In this document: positions 53,881 to 62,310 of the stretch, piece by piece | How positions within the stretch are numbered: position 1 is the first letter of the stretch | How the letters are laid out: each line of letters opens with the position of its first letter | Source: Micromonospora sediminimaris | GTDB lineage: Bacteria > Actinomycetota > Actinomycetes > Mycobacteriales > Micromonosporaceae | Assembly: GCA_900112325.1 (NCBI GenBank) | Contig: FOLJ01000007.1 | Coordinates: 186,001-250,000, forward strand | Length of the DNA: 64,000 bases | Reading direction: 5' to 3' | Program-made: the position numbers and the translations under genes | The notes under the pieces: generated by a model | The model's input: the letters and a program-made list of their open reading frames with translations, nothing else | Databases searched by the model: none | What the model was told of the DNA's origin: nothing

Positions 53881-54016
53881 CCTTTGCGCCGTGAGTGCTC
53901 CGGTAGCGGTGCCGCCCGAGGGGTCGACGTGCAAGGCGCGGTCGTTCCGCCCGAGGATGCTCCTTAGCTACCCGGTCGTTTGCTCTCGGGCTTGGGTTCG
54001 GCCGGCCGATCGTGCG

Positions 54017-54538
54017 TCAGAGGATCGCGAGCTGTCGGGTCGGATCGGCGCGGAAGGCGGGTTGGGTCGGGGTGGGGGTCAGCACGAACTCGTACGTGCC
54101 GTCGTCGGACCCCTCGGCGTGTGGGTGTGCTCGGACTTCAATTTCGTACCAGCCGGGTGGCACTGCCACGCGGCGGTGTTCCGAATGATCGGGCGTCCAG
54201 TGGCGGAGGTGGCCGAGGCCGCAGAGCAACAGCGAGCCGGTCACCGACCCCAGGATCCAGCCCGGCGAGGAGACGGCCGCAGTAGACCACGGTGAACGGT
54301 CTACGGCATGTCGCACCAGCACGGTGTAGTACCCCGCAGTCACACCCGTCAGCGGTAGCGCTATTCCCGCCCGGGTGACGGTGTCACCGGCCTCGGTGGT
54401 ACTGAACAGCTCCAGCAGGTCGCGTCCCGTGCTGTTTGCGCCGAGATGCTGGTCCAAGCGTGCGGGGTCGAGCAGCACGAACCCGTGGGCTTCGGGAAAG
54501 CAGCGGGTCAGTTGGACGGCCGGAAAGATCCCGGTCAT
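54017..54538 (-). CDS. Protein of unknown function, second gene of the VHL-like operon
   Basis: 173-aa protein with mixed character. Helical N-terminal ~45 residues (HLGANSTGRDLLELFST), then beta-rich segments ALPLTGVTAGYYTVLV, a hydrophobic stretch GWILGSVTGSLLLCGLGHL (93-111), and AVPPGWYEIEVRAHPH. The hydrophobic stretch could be a membrane helix or a buried strand pair. No family recognised. The ATG start overlaps the stop of the VHL-like gene (ATGA), so the two are co-translated. Longer frames up to 55123 lie inside that gene. Confidence 0.75.
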   Translation of the reverse strand: MTGIFPAVQLTRCFPEAHGFVLLDPARLDQHLGANSTGRDLLELFSTTEAGDTVTRAGIALPLTGVTAGYYTVLVRHAVDRSPWSTAAVSSPGWILGSVTGSLLLCGLGHLRHWTPDHSEHRRVAVPPGWYEIEVRAHPHAEGSDDGTYEFVLTPTPTQPAFRADPTRQLAIL

Positions 54539-55410
54539 CCGATCACGGCGCGGGCGGGTGTGCGCTTCGGTTCGAAGCAGACCAGCGCGCGACCTCGTCG
54601 GTCGGTCACCACCCAGGGATGACCGACGTACGTGTGCTGCCGGTATGACTCGCTCGGGTGCAGCACGGCGTACTGTCTGCGCTGCCCATGGTGGTCCAAC
54701 CAGTACACGATCACCGATCGCGAGCGATGGTTGACGAACTCGATGCTGGTTTCGCTGCCGCCGCTGACCGATCGCAGCCCGCGCTCCCGCCATGCCGGTA
54801 ACGGGGTCAGGTGCTCCGGCTGGGGCGGCCGAGTGGTCGATGGCGGTTTCGCCGGCCGGCTCGGTGAGGGGTTCGGGCGGGTGCTTGGTGTGGCGGGCAC
54901 GGTCGACGAGTCGGGCCGGCTGGGCGAAGGAGCCGGCGTCGCCCTGCGGCTGAGCTGCGGTCGGGAGGACGAGACCCCACCGACGGACGACGCAGCCGAC
55001 GGCGACGGCACGTCGGCGGACGCATTTTCGTCCAGGTTGGACCCGGGGCTGCCGGGAGGAGGAGGCACCCAGTCCGACGGCACATCGGGGGCCGCGACCG
55101 TCGGTGGCTCGGTCGCCGGCCACAGCACGGTGAGCATGAGCCCGAGCGTGGCGGCCGCGAGGCCGGCCAGCACCAGCCGGTGCGACATGCGACCGGGAGC
55201 GCGGTGGGCAGGTTCGACGGAGACGGCGGCTGACCGTATGGGTGGGGGCGGAACGGCCGGCCCGCCAGGTGGCTCGGGCGCTGGCGGAAGTGCCCGCGGA
55301 ACCGGGCGCGCCGCCAACTGCCGGGCGCGGGAACGTGGGTCGAACAGCCAGGGGCCGACCCGCAGCCTTGGCTCGACACGGGCATGTTCGTGATCTGGGG
55401 ACTGCGTCAT
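54535..55410 (-). CDS. Membrane-anchored protein with C-terminal VHL-beta-like domain
   Basis: 291-aa protein. Cytosolic N-terminal region of ~75 residues rich in Pro/Arg, one transmembrane helix (79-98), a long Pro/Ser/Thr linker (100-210), and a C-terminal domain at ~219-282. That domain follows the von Hippel-Lindau beta-domain pattern: IEFVNHRSRSVIVYWLD, then YAVLHPSESYRQHTYVGHPWVV, then RALVCFEP. Human VHL shows matching FCNRS...VVLPVWL, YPTL and SYRGHLWLF landmarks. No alpha domain is visible, so E3-ligase recruitment is not expected. Start ATG 55410 behind GAGGT. Role unknown; likely extracellular binding. Confidence 0.75.
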   Translation of the reverse strand: MTQSPDHEHARVEPRLRVGPWLFDPRSRARQLAARPVPRALPPAPEPPGGPAVPPPPIRSAAVSVEPAHRAPGRMSHRLVLAGLAAATLGLMLTVLWPATEPPTVAAPDVPSDWVPPPPGSPGSNLDENASADVPSPSAASSVGGVSSSRPQLSRRATPAPSPSRPDSSTVPATPSTRPNPSPSRPAKPPSTTRPPQPEHLTPLPAWRERGLRSVSGGSETSIEFVNHRSRSVIVYWLDHHGQRRQYAVLHPSESYRQHTYVGHPWVVTDRRGRALVCFEPKRTPARAVIG

Positions 55411-55562
55411 GACCTCGATCCGGCGAGGGATGCCGTTCTCTGCCGACGGCACAGGACGTCGATTATGCGTGTTGCGCGTCACGTTCCGCCACGGTTGGCG
55501 ACGGTCGAGATAGGCGCGATGTGCGGCCCGTCCCCATAACAGATCAACGCCCCTTGTGGGCG

Positions 55563-55590
55563 TTGTCCACAGAGCGGTTCGTTGTCCACA
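55563..55590 (+). promoter_or_regulatory. Two DnaA boxes (TTGTCCACA) upstream of the ssd-tad operon
   Basis: Exact TTGTCCACA at 55563-55571 and 55582-55590, same orientation, 19 nt apart. Both lie in the divergent spacer between the VHL-like operon and ssd, 86-113 nt before the ssd start. TTGTCCACA is the actinobacterial DnaA-box consensus. Confidence 0.55.
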
Positions 55591-55675
55591 GGCCGGCCGG
55601 CAGGGGCGGCGCTCGGGGCGGCAGCGGCGGCAGGGTTCGACCCAGTGAACCCGCGCCGACCGCTTGGAGGCCGCG

Positions 55676-56779
55676 ATGCCATCCCGTACCTCCGTCCCAC
55701 CGGACCGGCGCCTGCCGCTGGTCGTCACCTCGGACGGTGACCTGCTCGACGACCTGCTCCGGCTCGCTGCCGCAGGCGGAGTCGAGGTGGAGGTCGCCGC
55801 CGATCCGGCGGCCGCCCGCACCCGCTGGCGGCCATCCCCGCTGGTTCTCGTCGGCAGCGACCAGGCGCAGCCCTGCCTGCGGGCGCGGCTTCCCCGGCGT
55901 CCCGGGCTGGTCCTGGTGGGACGAGCCGGCGACGTCGAGTCCGGTTGGCAGGTGGCCGACCTGCTCGGTGCCGAACACGTCGCCGTGTTGCCGGCGGCCG
56001 AGCCGTGGCTGGTGGACCGGTTCGCCGAATGCGGCGTCGAGGGCGCGGTCACCGTCTCGGCCCGGATGGTCGCGCTGGTCGGTGGCCGGGGCGGAGCCGG
56101 TGCCAGCATTCTCGCCGGTGGCCTCGCCGTCACCGCCGCTCGGGCACGGCTGCGTACCCTCCTGCTCGACGCCGATCCGCTCGGCGGTGGCCTGGATCTG
56201 GTGCTCGGCTGGGAACAGATGGAAGGGCTGCGGTGGCCGGCGCTGACCGGGGCGGACGGGCGGGTCGACGCGCCCGCCCTGGTGCGATCGTTGCCCAGCC
56301 GGGGCGATCTGGTGGTGCTTTCCTGGGATCGTGGCGACCTGATCGCCGTGCCGGCCGAGGCGGTGGCCGCCACCCTGGATGCTGCCCGGCGGGGCCGGGA
56401 CTTCGTGGTCGTCGACCTGCCTCGCCACCTGGACGACGCCGCGGTGACCGCACTTCAGGCGGCCGACCGGGCGTTCGTGGTGGTACCCGCCGAACTGCGG
56501 GCGACCGCCGCAGCGGCCCGGGTGGTCACCGCGGTCGCGCCGCACTGTTCCGACCTGTCCGTCATCGTCCGGGGTCCCGCTCCTGGCCGGCTGCGCGCCA
56601 CGGAGGTCGCCAAAGCGCTCGGTCTACCACTGGCTGGTTCGCTACGGCCTGAGCCGGGGTTGTGCCGGGGACTGGAACGGGGCGAAGCCCCGGCGGCCGG
56701 TGGGCGCGGCCCCCTGGCCGAGCTCTGCCAGCGGATCGTCAACGAACTCACCGGCCAGCCCGTGGCGGGTGCGGCATGA
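55676..56779 (+). CDS. ssd: Septum site-determining Ssd / CpaE-like ATPase
   Basis: 367-aa MinD/ParA-type protein that heads the Tad operon. A receiver-like N-terminal region is followed by a P-loop of deviant form (VALVGGRGGAGAS, ~131-143) and a MinD-like core with LLDADPLGGGLD and VVDLPRHLDD. In Mtb the homologous Ssd affects septum siting; in Tad systems CpaE positions the pilus. Start ATG 55676 behind TTGGAGG. Its stop overlaps tadA by 4 nt. Confidence 0.85.
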   Translation: MPSRTSVPPDRRLPLVVTSDGDLLDDLLRLAAAGGVEVEVAADPAAARTRWRPSPLVLVGSDQAQPCLRARLPRRPGLVLVGRAGDVESGWQVADLLGAEHVAVLPAAEPWLVDRFAECGVEGAVTVSARMVALVGGRGGAGASILAGGLAVTAARARLRTLLLDADPLGGGLDLVLGWEQMEGLRWPALTGADGRVDAPALVRSLPSRGDLVVLSWDRGDLIAVPAEAVAATLDAARRGRDFVVVDLPRHLDDAAVTALQAADRAFVVVPAELRATAAAARVVTAVAPHCSDLSVIVRGPAPGRLRATEVAKALGLPLAGSLRPEPGLCRGLERGEAPAAGGRGPLAELCQRIVNELTGQPVAGAA

Positions 56780-57975
56780 CCGGGGAGAATCTCGCGGCCC
56801 GGGTACGGCAGCGGATCGCCGCCACCACCACGCCGGTCACCCCGGCCGCGATCGTTTCCGCGGTGCGCGCCGAACCCGACGCCGCCGTACTCGGTGACAA
56901 TGCCCTGCTGCGGATGGCCGACCGGGTGCGCGACGACCTGGTGGGCGCGGGCCCGCTGGCCGTGCTGCTGGCCGACCCCGAGGTGACGGATGTACTTGTC
57001 AACGGGGCGCGGGTGTGGGTCGACCGTGGGCAGGGGCTGCACCAGGTGCCGGTGCCGGTGGGCACCCCGGACGACGTCCGCCGACTCGCGCAGCGGCTCG
57101 CGGCTGGGGCCGGTCGCCGGCTGGATGACGGTTCGCCGTGCGCCGACGCCAGGTTGGCCGACGGTACGCGGCTGCATGCGGTGCTACCTCCGGTGGCGAC
57201 CGAGGGGCCGTACCTGTCCCTGCGTACCTTCCGGCAGCGGCCGTTCACGCTGGACGAGCTGGTCGCACAGGGCGCGGTGGCCCGGCCGGTGGCACCCGTG
57301 CTGGCCGCCGTGGTGGCGGCCCGGCTCGCCTATCTGGTGATCGGCGGAACCGGCTCCGGCAAGACAACTCTGTTGAACACCCTGCTCGGCCTCGTGCCGA
57401 CCACCGAGCGGATCGTGCTGGTCGAGGACGCCTCCGAGTTGCGGCCGGTGCACCCGCACGTGGTGGGTCTGCAAACGCGTACGGCCAACGTGGAGGGATC
57501 GGGCGCGGTCGGCCTGAGCGAGCTGGTCCGGCAGGCGCTGCGGATGCGGCCGGATCGCCTGGTGGTCGGCGAGTGTCGGGGCGCGGAGGTGGTCGACCTG
57601 CTGGCTGCCCTCAACACCGGGCACGAGGGCGGGGCGGGGACGCTGCACGCCAACACCCCGTCGGACGTGCCGGCCCGGCTGGAGGCCCTCGGTCTGCTCG
57701 GTGGGCTGCCACGCCCGGCGCTGCACGCCCAGGTGGCGGCGGCGCTTCAGGTGGTGTTTCAGATCCGCCGTACGCCGCAGGGCCGCGTGCTGGAGTCCAT
57801 CTGCCTGCTGCTGCCGGAAGGGCCCGACCGGCTGGTCACCGCCGTTCCCGCGTGGATCCGCAGTCGAGGGCTCGGTCTGGCGGCCCGGGCGCTCGGCACG
57901 CTGATCCGCAACCGCGATGTGCCGGTGCCGCCGATCCTGTGCGAGCCGTGGCCCGCGTCGGCGGTGTCGTCGTGA
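56776..57975 (+). CDS. tadA: TadA/CpaF-type secretion ATPase
   Basis: 399-aa type II/IV secretion ATPase powering pilus assembly. Walker A GGTGSGKTTLLN (190-201) and Asp-box region LVEDASELRP. Walker B-like RPDRLVVGECRGAEVVDLL and the His-box GTLHAN are present. N-terminal ~130 residues correspond to the CpaF N-terminal domain. Start ATG overlaps the ssd stop; ends overlapping tadB by 4 nt. Confidence 0.93.
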   Translation: MTGENLAARVRQRIAATTTPVTPAAIVSAVRAEPDAAVLGDNALLRMADRVRDDLVGAGPLAVLLADPEVTDVLVNGARVWVDRGQGLHQVPVPVGTPDDVRRLAQRLAAGAGRRLDDGSPCADARLADGTRLHAVLPPVATEGPYLSLRTFRQRPFTLDELVAQGAVARPVAPVLAAVVAARLAYLVIGGTGSGKTTLLNTLLGLVPTTERIVLVEDASELRPVHPHVVGLQTRTANVEGSGAVGLSELVRQALRMRPDRLVVGECRGAEVVDLLAALNTGHEGGAGTLHANTPSDVPARLEALGLLGGLPRPALHAQVAAALQVVFQIRRTPQGRVLESICLLLPEGPDRLVTAVPAWIRSRGLGLAARALGTLIRNRDVPVPPILCEPWPASAVSS

Positions 57976-59273
57976 GCGGCGCGTGGTGGTGGGCGGTGTC
58001 GGTGGTGCCGGTCCTGCTGGCACTCGCCCACCGGATGCGTGGGCGGCGTGTTCCGTGGCGGTCCGGGGACGGCGGGAAGGCAGCCGACGATGCGCTGGTC
58101 GCTTGGGTCGTTGCCCTGCGGGAGGCGGGCGGTTGGCGTGCCGGTGAGGAGCGGCAGGGCCCGCCCCGGAGCAGTCCGGAGCCGACCGGTGTCGGGTGGC
58201 CGACGACGGGGGCACGGCCATCCTCGCTGGTGGTCCACCCGGTCAGGCCGGCTGCTTCCCCGATCGCCTGGCCCACGTCGGGGCCGCCGACAGCACCGGC
58301 CGCGTCCCGTCCGCCGGGGCCGCGTGGCAGCCGGCGGCCGAATCGGCCTGGTGGCGTGCCCGGTGTGGTCGTACGGAGAACAACCCCCGCCGTGAAGCTG
58401 ACGACACGGCCGCTCGGCACGGCGGTGCTCGACGAGGACCAGATCGCCCCCGGGGGCCTCGTGCACCGGGTGCCGGCCGACCATCGCGAGCAGACGGATC
58501 ACCGTGAACCGCCCGACCAGCGCCCACCGAGGCTGAGCCGACCGCCGGCGCTGCTCGCGACGCCGCGGCGCATCCTGGTGCTGACCTGCCTGCTTGGTGC
58601 GGGGGTCGGGGCGCTGCTCGCCGGTCCGGTGGCCGCGACGGCGCTTGCCGGTTACTGCACCCTTGGTGTGCGGGCGCTGCTCCGTCGGGCAACCGTGGGC
58701 CGGGCCGACCGGGAGCGCCGGGAGCGGTTGGATCAACTGTGTGCCCTGGCCGGGGACCTGCGGGTGGGTCTGCCGGTGCCGGTGGCCGCGCGGGTGCTTA
58801 CCAGTTCGGCACCCAGTGCCGTCGCAGGTGTGGCGCAACTGACCCAGCCGGACGAGGCCGTCAGCGACGTCGGCCAGCCGGTCCGGCCCGAGCAGCGTCT
58901 CTCCGACAGTGCCGTGCCCGGTTCGGCGGGAGACCGCCTCGGGCGACTGGCCGGGGCTGCGGTACGGCTGGCCGAGCGTACGGGAGCGCCGCTGGCCGAT
59001 CTGGTGGAGCGGATCGAGGCCGATGCCCGATCGACGGACCGAGGGTTGGCTGCGGCCACGGCCCAGGCTTCCGGTGCCCGCGCCACCGCCTGGTTGCTGG
59101 CTGCCTTGCCGCTGGGCGGGATCGGCCTGGGCTACGGAATCGGGGCGGACCCACTTCAGGTGCTGCTGCACACCCCGGTCGGCGGCGCTTGCGCGATCGC
59201 TGCCGTGGGCCTTCAGGTGATCGGGCTGCTCTGGGCGGAGCGTCTCGCGGTCACCTCGTCCGGAGACAGCTGA
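57972..59273 (+). CDS. tadB: TadB-like inner-membrane pilus assembly protein with long N-terminal insertion
   Basis: 433-aa type II secretion F-domain protein. An N-terminal membrane segment (~4-20) is followed by about 145 residues of Pro/Arg/Gly-rich low-complexity sequence (55-200), then the TadB-like core (201-433) with transmembrane helices and the cytosolic GDLRVGLPVPVAARVL segment. The extension makes it far longer than the ~266-aa mycobacterial homologue. GTG start overlaps tadA; one-base overlap with tadC. The insertion has no recognisable domain. Confidence 0.8.
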   Translation: MSGAWWWAVSVVPVLLALAHRMRGRRVPWRSGDGGKAADDALVAWVVALREAGGWRAGEERQGPPRSSPEPTGVGWPTTGARPSSLVVHPVRPAASPIAWPTSGPPTAPAASRPPGPRGSRRPNRPGGVPGVVVRRTTPAVKLTTRPLGTAVLDEDQIAPGGLVHRVPADHREQTDHREPPDQRPPRLSRPPALLATPRRILVLTCLLGAGVGALLAGPVAATALAGYCTLGVRALLRRATVGRADRERRERLDQLCALAGDLRVGLPVPVAARVLTSSAPSAVAGVAQLTQPDEAVSDVGQPVRPEQRLSDSAVPGSAGDRLGRLAGAAVRLAERTGAPLADLVERIEADARSTDRGLAAATAQASGARATAWLLAALPLGGIGLGYGIGADPLQVLLHTPVGGACAIAAVGLQVIGLLWAERLAVTSSGDS

Positions 59274-60130
59274 TGTCCGGGACGCCACTGGTCGCCTGTG
59301 GTCTGGCCGGTGCAACCCTGGTCGCCGCGCTCGCGGTCGGCCGGTACCGGCCCCGGCGTCGGTTGCGCCGGCTGTCCAGCCACGTGACGGCCAGCCGGAC
59401 AGGTAAGCGGTTCTGGCCTTCGATGCCCCGACCGGCGAGGTCACGCCGGGTGCCAGGGGCCGTCCAGCGGTACGGGTCAGCTGGCGAGCACCCGGCGCAG
59501 GCTTCGGCAGCCGAGTCACGAGGTTCGAGCCAGTGGCGGCCTGACCTGGTCCGGTTGACCGCTGGGCTGTCCGGGCTGGTGGTGGCGGTAGTGGTCGAAG
59601 GCTGGGCCGGCACGGTGGCGGCACTGCCCACGGCGGTGCTGCTCGACCGGCTGCTCCGGCGGATCGAGCCGCCGGCCGTACGCCGTCGCCGACTGCGGGC
59701 CGCAGCCGACCTACCACTCGCCGCTGACCTGTTGGCGGCGGCGCTGCGGGCCGGGGCACCCGTGGAACGCTCGCTGCTCGCCGTGGCTGACGCGCTCGGC
59801 GGGCCGCTGGGCCGGCAACTTGCCCGGGTCGGTCGGACCCTGCAACTCGGAGGTGGTCCCCAGGAGGCGTGGGGACATCTGGCGGCGGTTCCGGGAGCGC
59901 ACCGCGTGGCCACGGCCGCGATCCGCTCGGCGAGCAGTGGCGCTGCCCTGGCCGGGGCGCTCACCCGGCTCGCCGACGACCTGAGGGCAGACCGGGCCGT
60001 CGCACTTGAGGCGGCCGCTCGCCGTTCGGGCGTGCTGATCGTGTTGCCGCTGGGGCTCTGCTTCCTGCCCGCCTTCATTCTCGCCGGTCTGGTGCCGGTG
60101 ATCGTCGCTGTCCTTGGCGACGTGCTGTGA
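59273..60130 (+). CDS. tadC: TadC-like inner-membrane pilus assembly protein
   Basis: 285-aa type II secretion F-domain protein, partner of TadB. N-terminal transmembrane helix, a ~70-residue polar stretch, then two helices and the F-domain with AADLLAAALRAGAPVERSL and a C-terminal helix pair. Starts at the ATG overlapping the tadB stop by one base. Ends at 60130 overlapping a GTG that may or may not start the pilin gene. Confidence 0.85.
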   Translation: MSGTPLVACGLAGATLVAALAVGRYRPRRRLRRLSSHVTASRTGKRFWPSMPRPARSRRVPGAVQRYGSAGEHPAQASAAESRGSSQWRPDLVRLTAGLSGLVVAVVVEGWAGTVAALPTAVLLDRLLRRIEPPAVRRRRLRAAADLPLAADLLAAALRAGAPVERSLLAVADALGGPLGRQLARVGRTLQLGGGPQEAWGHLAAVPGAHRVATAAIRSASSGAALAGALTRLADDLRADRAVALEAAARRSGVLIVLPLGLCFLPAFILAGLVPVIVAVLGDVL

Positions 60131-60153
60131 ATCCATCGAGAAAGGACGAACAC

Positions 60154-60321
60154 GTGCGCAGAATCCTCGCCCGCCTTCGCGGGGACGCCGGGATGAACAC
60201 GGCGGAGTACGCGGTCGGAACGCTCGCCGCGGTGGCCTTCGGCGGAGTCCTGCTCAAGGTGCTGACCTCCGACGGAGTGCAGTCCGCGCTGACCGCCGTC
60301 ATCGACCGGGCACTGAAGTGA
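60154..60321 (+). CDS. DUF4244 Flp-type pilin
   Basis: 55-aa prepilin. A leader VRRILARLRGDAG ends at the prepilin peptidase site G|MNTAEY; Glu at mature position 5 is conserved. A single hydrophobic helix AVGTLAAVAFGGVLLKVLT follows. Homologous to Rv3656c and other DUF4244 pilins. Start GTG 60154 has GAAAGGA at 8-nt spacing; a GTG at 60127 overlapping tadC would add nine residues. No prepilin peptidase gene is in the window. Confidence 0.88.
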   Translation: MRRILARLRGDAGMNTAEYAVGTLAAVAFGGVLLKVLTSDGVQSALTAVIDRALK

Positions 60322-60686
60322 CCGGGCGCCGGCCGGCCGGCCACGACCGGGGATCGTTCACGGCCGAGATGGCGGCCGGCCTGCCGGCGCTGGTGCTGCT
60401 CCTACTCACCGGGCTGACCACGATCAACGCGGTGAGCACCAAGGCGGCGTGCCTGGATGCGGCCCGGGAGGCGGCGCTGGCCGCCTCTCGGGGAGAGCCG
60501 GGCACCGCCGCCGGCAGCCGGCACGCACCGGCCGGTGCGGAGGTGGTCGTCGCGTCGGACGGTGAGCACGTCCGGGCGACGGTCCGGGCCTCCGTCCGCG
60601 CCCTCGGTACCGATCTGCCCACGATCAACGTCGTGGCGACGGTCGTCGCCGCGGTCGAACCGGGTGCGCCGGAGCCGCAACCGTGA
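60318..60686 (+). CDS. tadE: TadE-like pilus minor component
   Basis: 122-aa protein with a type IV prepilin-like N-terminus: short basic leader, GSFTAEMAAGLPALVLLLLTGL transmembrane segment carrying a conserved Glu, then a small soluble domain. Coupled to the pilin gene by GTGA. Minor pilin or assembly factor. Confidence 0.85.
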   Translation: MTGRRPAGHDRGSFTAEMAAGLPALVLLLLTGLTTINAVSTKAACLDAAREAALAASRGEPGTAAGSRHAPAGAEVVVASDGEHVRATVRASVRALGTDLPTINVVATVVAAVEPGAPEPQP

Positions 60687-61162
60687 GCGTCGTCGCAGCC
60701 CGCCCCGCCGGCACCGCCCCCGGACGCTGCCTTCACACCCGCCGGCTGCGCCGTCCTGCCCGGTGGCAGCTTTGGCTGGGGTGGAAGCTGAGCTGGCTGA
60801 CCCGGCGGGCGACCGGAGGTGGTGAGCGGGGTGGCGCCACGATCTGCCTGCTCGGCGTGGGGCTGCTGTTCGTCGTGGCGGGTCTTTTCGGCGCGGGCGC
60901 GGGCGCGGCCCGGGTGGCGCGACAGCAGGCCCGGGTGGCCGCCGATCTCGGCGCTCTCGCGGGTGCGGCTCGGGTCCTTCAGGACGAGCCGGTGACGTGC
61001 GCGCGGGCAGCAGAGTTGGTGGCCGCGAACGCTGCCCGGATGGTGCAGTGTCGGATCGATGGGCTGGACGTGCTGGTCACCGCTGAGGTGATCGTGAGCC
61101 CCTTGCCGGGGATGACCCGGTCCGCCAGGGCAACCAGCCGGGCCGGTCCGCTGCGCGGCTGA
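60683..61162 (+). CDS. TadE-like protein of the helicase/secretion neighbourhood (Rv3654c type)
   Basis: 159-aa protein. Short Arg-rich N-terminus, GGERGGATICLLGVGLLFVVAGLF membrane segment, then [25 protein letters not shown] typical of Tad/TadG-like helical surface proteins. Overlaps the TadE stop by 4 nt; last gene of the ssd-tad operon. The family is named for its usual co-occurrence with a DEAD/DEAH helicase and secretion genes, and both are present here. Confidence 0.85.
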   Translation: MSVVAARPAGTAPGRCLHTRRLRRPARWQLWLGWKLSWLTRRATGGGERGGATICLLGVGLLFVVAGLFGAGAGAARVARQQARVAADLGALAGAARVLQDEPVTCARAAELVAANAARMVQCRIDGLDVLVTAEVIVSPLPGMTRSARATSRAGPLRG

Positions 61163-61349
61163 CCGGGTAGCGGCAGATGGCGGTCGGTGCGGTGGCTGCG
61201 TGGCGTGACGCGGGCGGCCGGACGCGAACCTGGCGCTGTCCCGGCCGCCTGACAGTGCGACCCCACCTGTCCCGGTGGGCCGGCTCGCTCGGCGTGGTGG
61301 TCGAGCGGGCCGACCCGGGGGCCAGGTGGATCGCAGGTCGGGACCGGCG

Positions 61350-61928
61350 TCAGCGGCCCTGGAGGGCGTCGAGGGCGACGGCCATGGCGATCACCAGGCG
61401 GCGGTCGATCTGCGGGTGCTGGATTTCGACGATGTACCGGTCGCGCAGACCCCACTTCTTGACCACGGAGAAGACGGGCTGGCCGTCCGCGACGAAGTCA
61501 AAGTGGTACGGCAACCAGGACAGCGAGTCGACGAAACGGCGCAGCAGCGCCACCGGCATGCTGCGCTCCTGACCGGTGACGTTGGGTAGGCCGGCCTGCT
61601 CGACGTGCCACGTCGAGCGGAGCAGGGACTGCGCGAAGTCCTTCCGGAACAGGCCGATCGGGTTGCCGGCGTCGTCGGCGACGTCGTACGTGGCACCGAG
61701 GTCGAGGCGTTGGCGCGCCTTGAAGCCGAGCAGCGGCTGCTGCTTGGACTCGTCGGTGTAGATCGTCACCTGCTCCTTGAAGGCGAGTCGCTTCTGCTGG
61801 GCGAACGCCAACACCCCGCCCTCGGAACCGTCCGGCGCGACGCTGTGCACCTCGTACTGGTTGACCATGAACCGCACTCGTTGGCGGATGTGGAACTGTT
61901 GCTGCGCCTGCAGGCTGTCGAGCTGCAT
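61350..61928 (-). CDS. LURP-one-related / scramblase-like protein
   Basis: 192-aa protein beginning MQLDSLQAQQQFHIRQRVR. The beta-strand pattern with GFKARQRLDLGATYDVADDAGNPIGLFRKD and YHFDFVADGQPVFSVVKKWGLRDRYIVEI matches the LURP-one/tubby-like beta barrel. No signal peptide. Function unknown; similar proteins are thought to bind lipids or membranes. Together with the neighbouring 68-aa ORF may form an operon. Confidence 0.82.
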   Translation of the reverse strand: MQLDSLQAQQQFHIRQRVRFMVNQYEVHSVAPDGSEGGVLAFAQQKRLAFKEQVTIYTDESKQQPLLGFKARQRLDLGATYDVADDAGNPIGLFRKDFAQSLLRSTWHVEQAGLPNVTGQERSMPVALLRRFVDSLSWLPYHFDFVADGQPVFSVVKKWGLRDRYIVEIQHPQIDRRLVIAMAVALDALQGR

Positions 61929-61997
61929 GAGAACTCCTCGATTGTGGTGCGCCGGAGTGTCGCACAGTCGGACAACGGCTGCGTCCAGGGTCCGCCG

Positions 61998-62204
61998 TCA
62001 GCGGACGCCGTCGACGCCGGACCGGTGCGTCATGGTGGTCAACAGCAGATGGATGGTGCGCAGACGTTCGTTGATCTGATCCAGCCGTTCGGCCTGGGCC
62101 AGGGTGGCGAGCGCGGTCCCCAGCGCGATCTGCTGGTTGATGTCGAGCTTCTCCTGGTCGATGGTGTAGAGCAGGTCGACGGTCTCGGCGATGGTGTCGG
62201 CCAC
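61998..62204 (-). CDS. Small helical protein of unknown function
   Basis: 68-aa predicted all-helical protein with regular Leu/Ile spacing, probably a coiled coil or helical hairpin (opening MADTIAETVDLLYTIDQEKLD). GTG start with GGAGGAGAGG 3-12 nt upstream, a strong ribosome binding site. 69 nt upstream of the LURP-one gene, likely co-transcribed. No family recognised. Confidence 0.7.
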   Translation of the reverse strand: MADTIAETVDLLYTIDQEKLDINQQIALGTALATLAQAERLDQINERLRTIHLLLTTMTHRSGVDGVR

Positions 62205-62310
62205 GGCCTCTCCTCCATGCTGGCAAGGACGGTGAACGGCAAGTACGGCGCTCTATGGAAGCGCTCCCACCATCATTGCCCGGCCGCCCCGGTTTTCATA
62301 CCCGGCCCGG

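Larger units (their letters stand above)
53558..54016. other. Intergenic region with two hairpins, no gene recognised
   Basis: About 460 bp. The left part (53580-53810) contains no convincing frame. Two strong stem-loops lie at 53815-53844 and 53848-53880. The right part (53900-54010) shows nothing clear. An unannotated plus-strand ncRNA is possible but not shown. Confidence 0.5.

Noticed and set aside
53654..54295. 213-aa plus-strand frame near the VHL-like operon
   Set aside because: Runs over both hairpins and antisense of the 173-aa gene; no domain.
55544..56545. 333-aa minus-strand frame over ssd
   Set aside because: Antisense of an ATPase with a clear P-loop.
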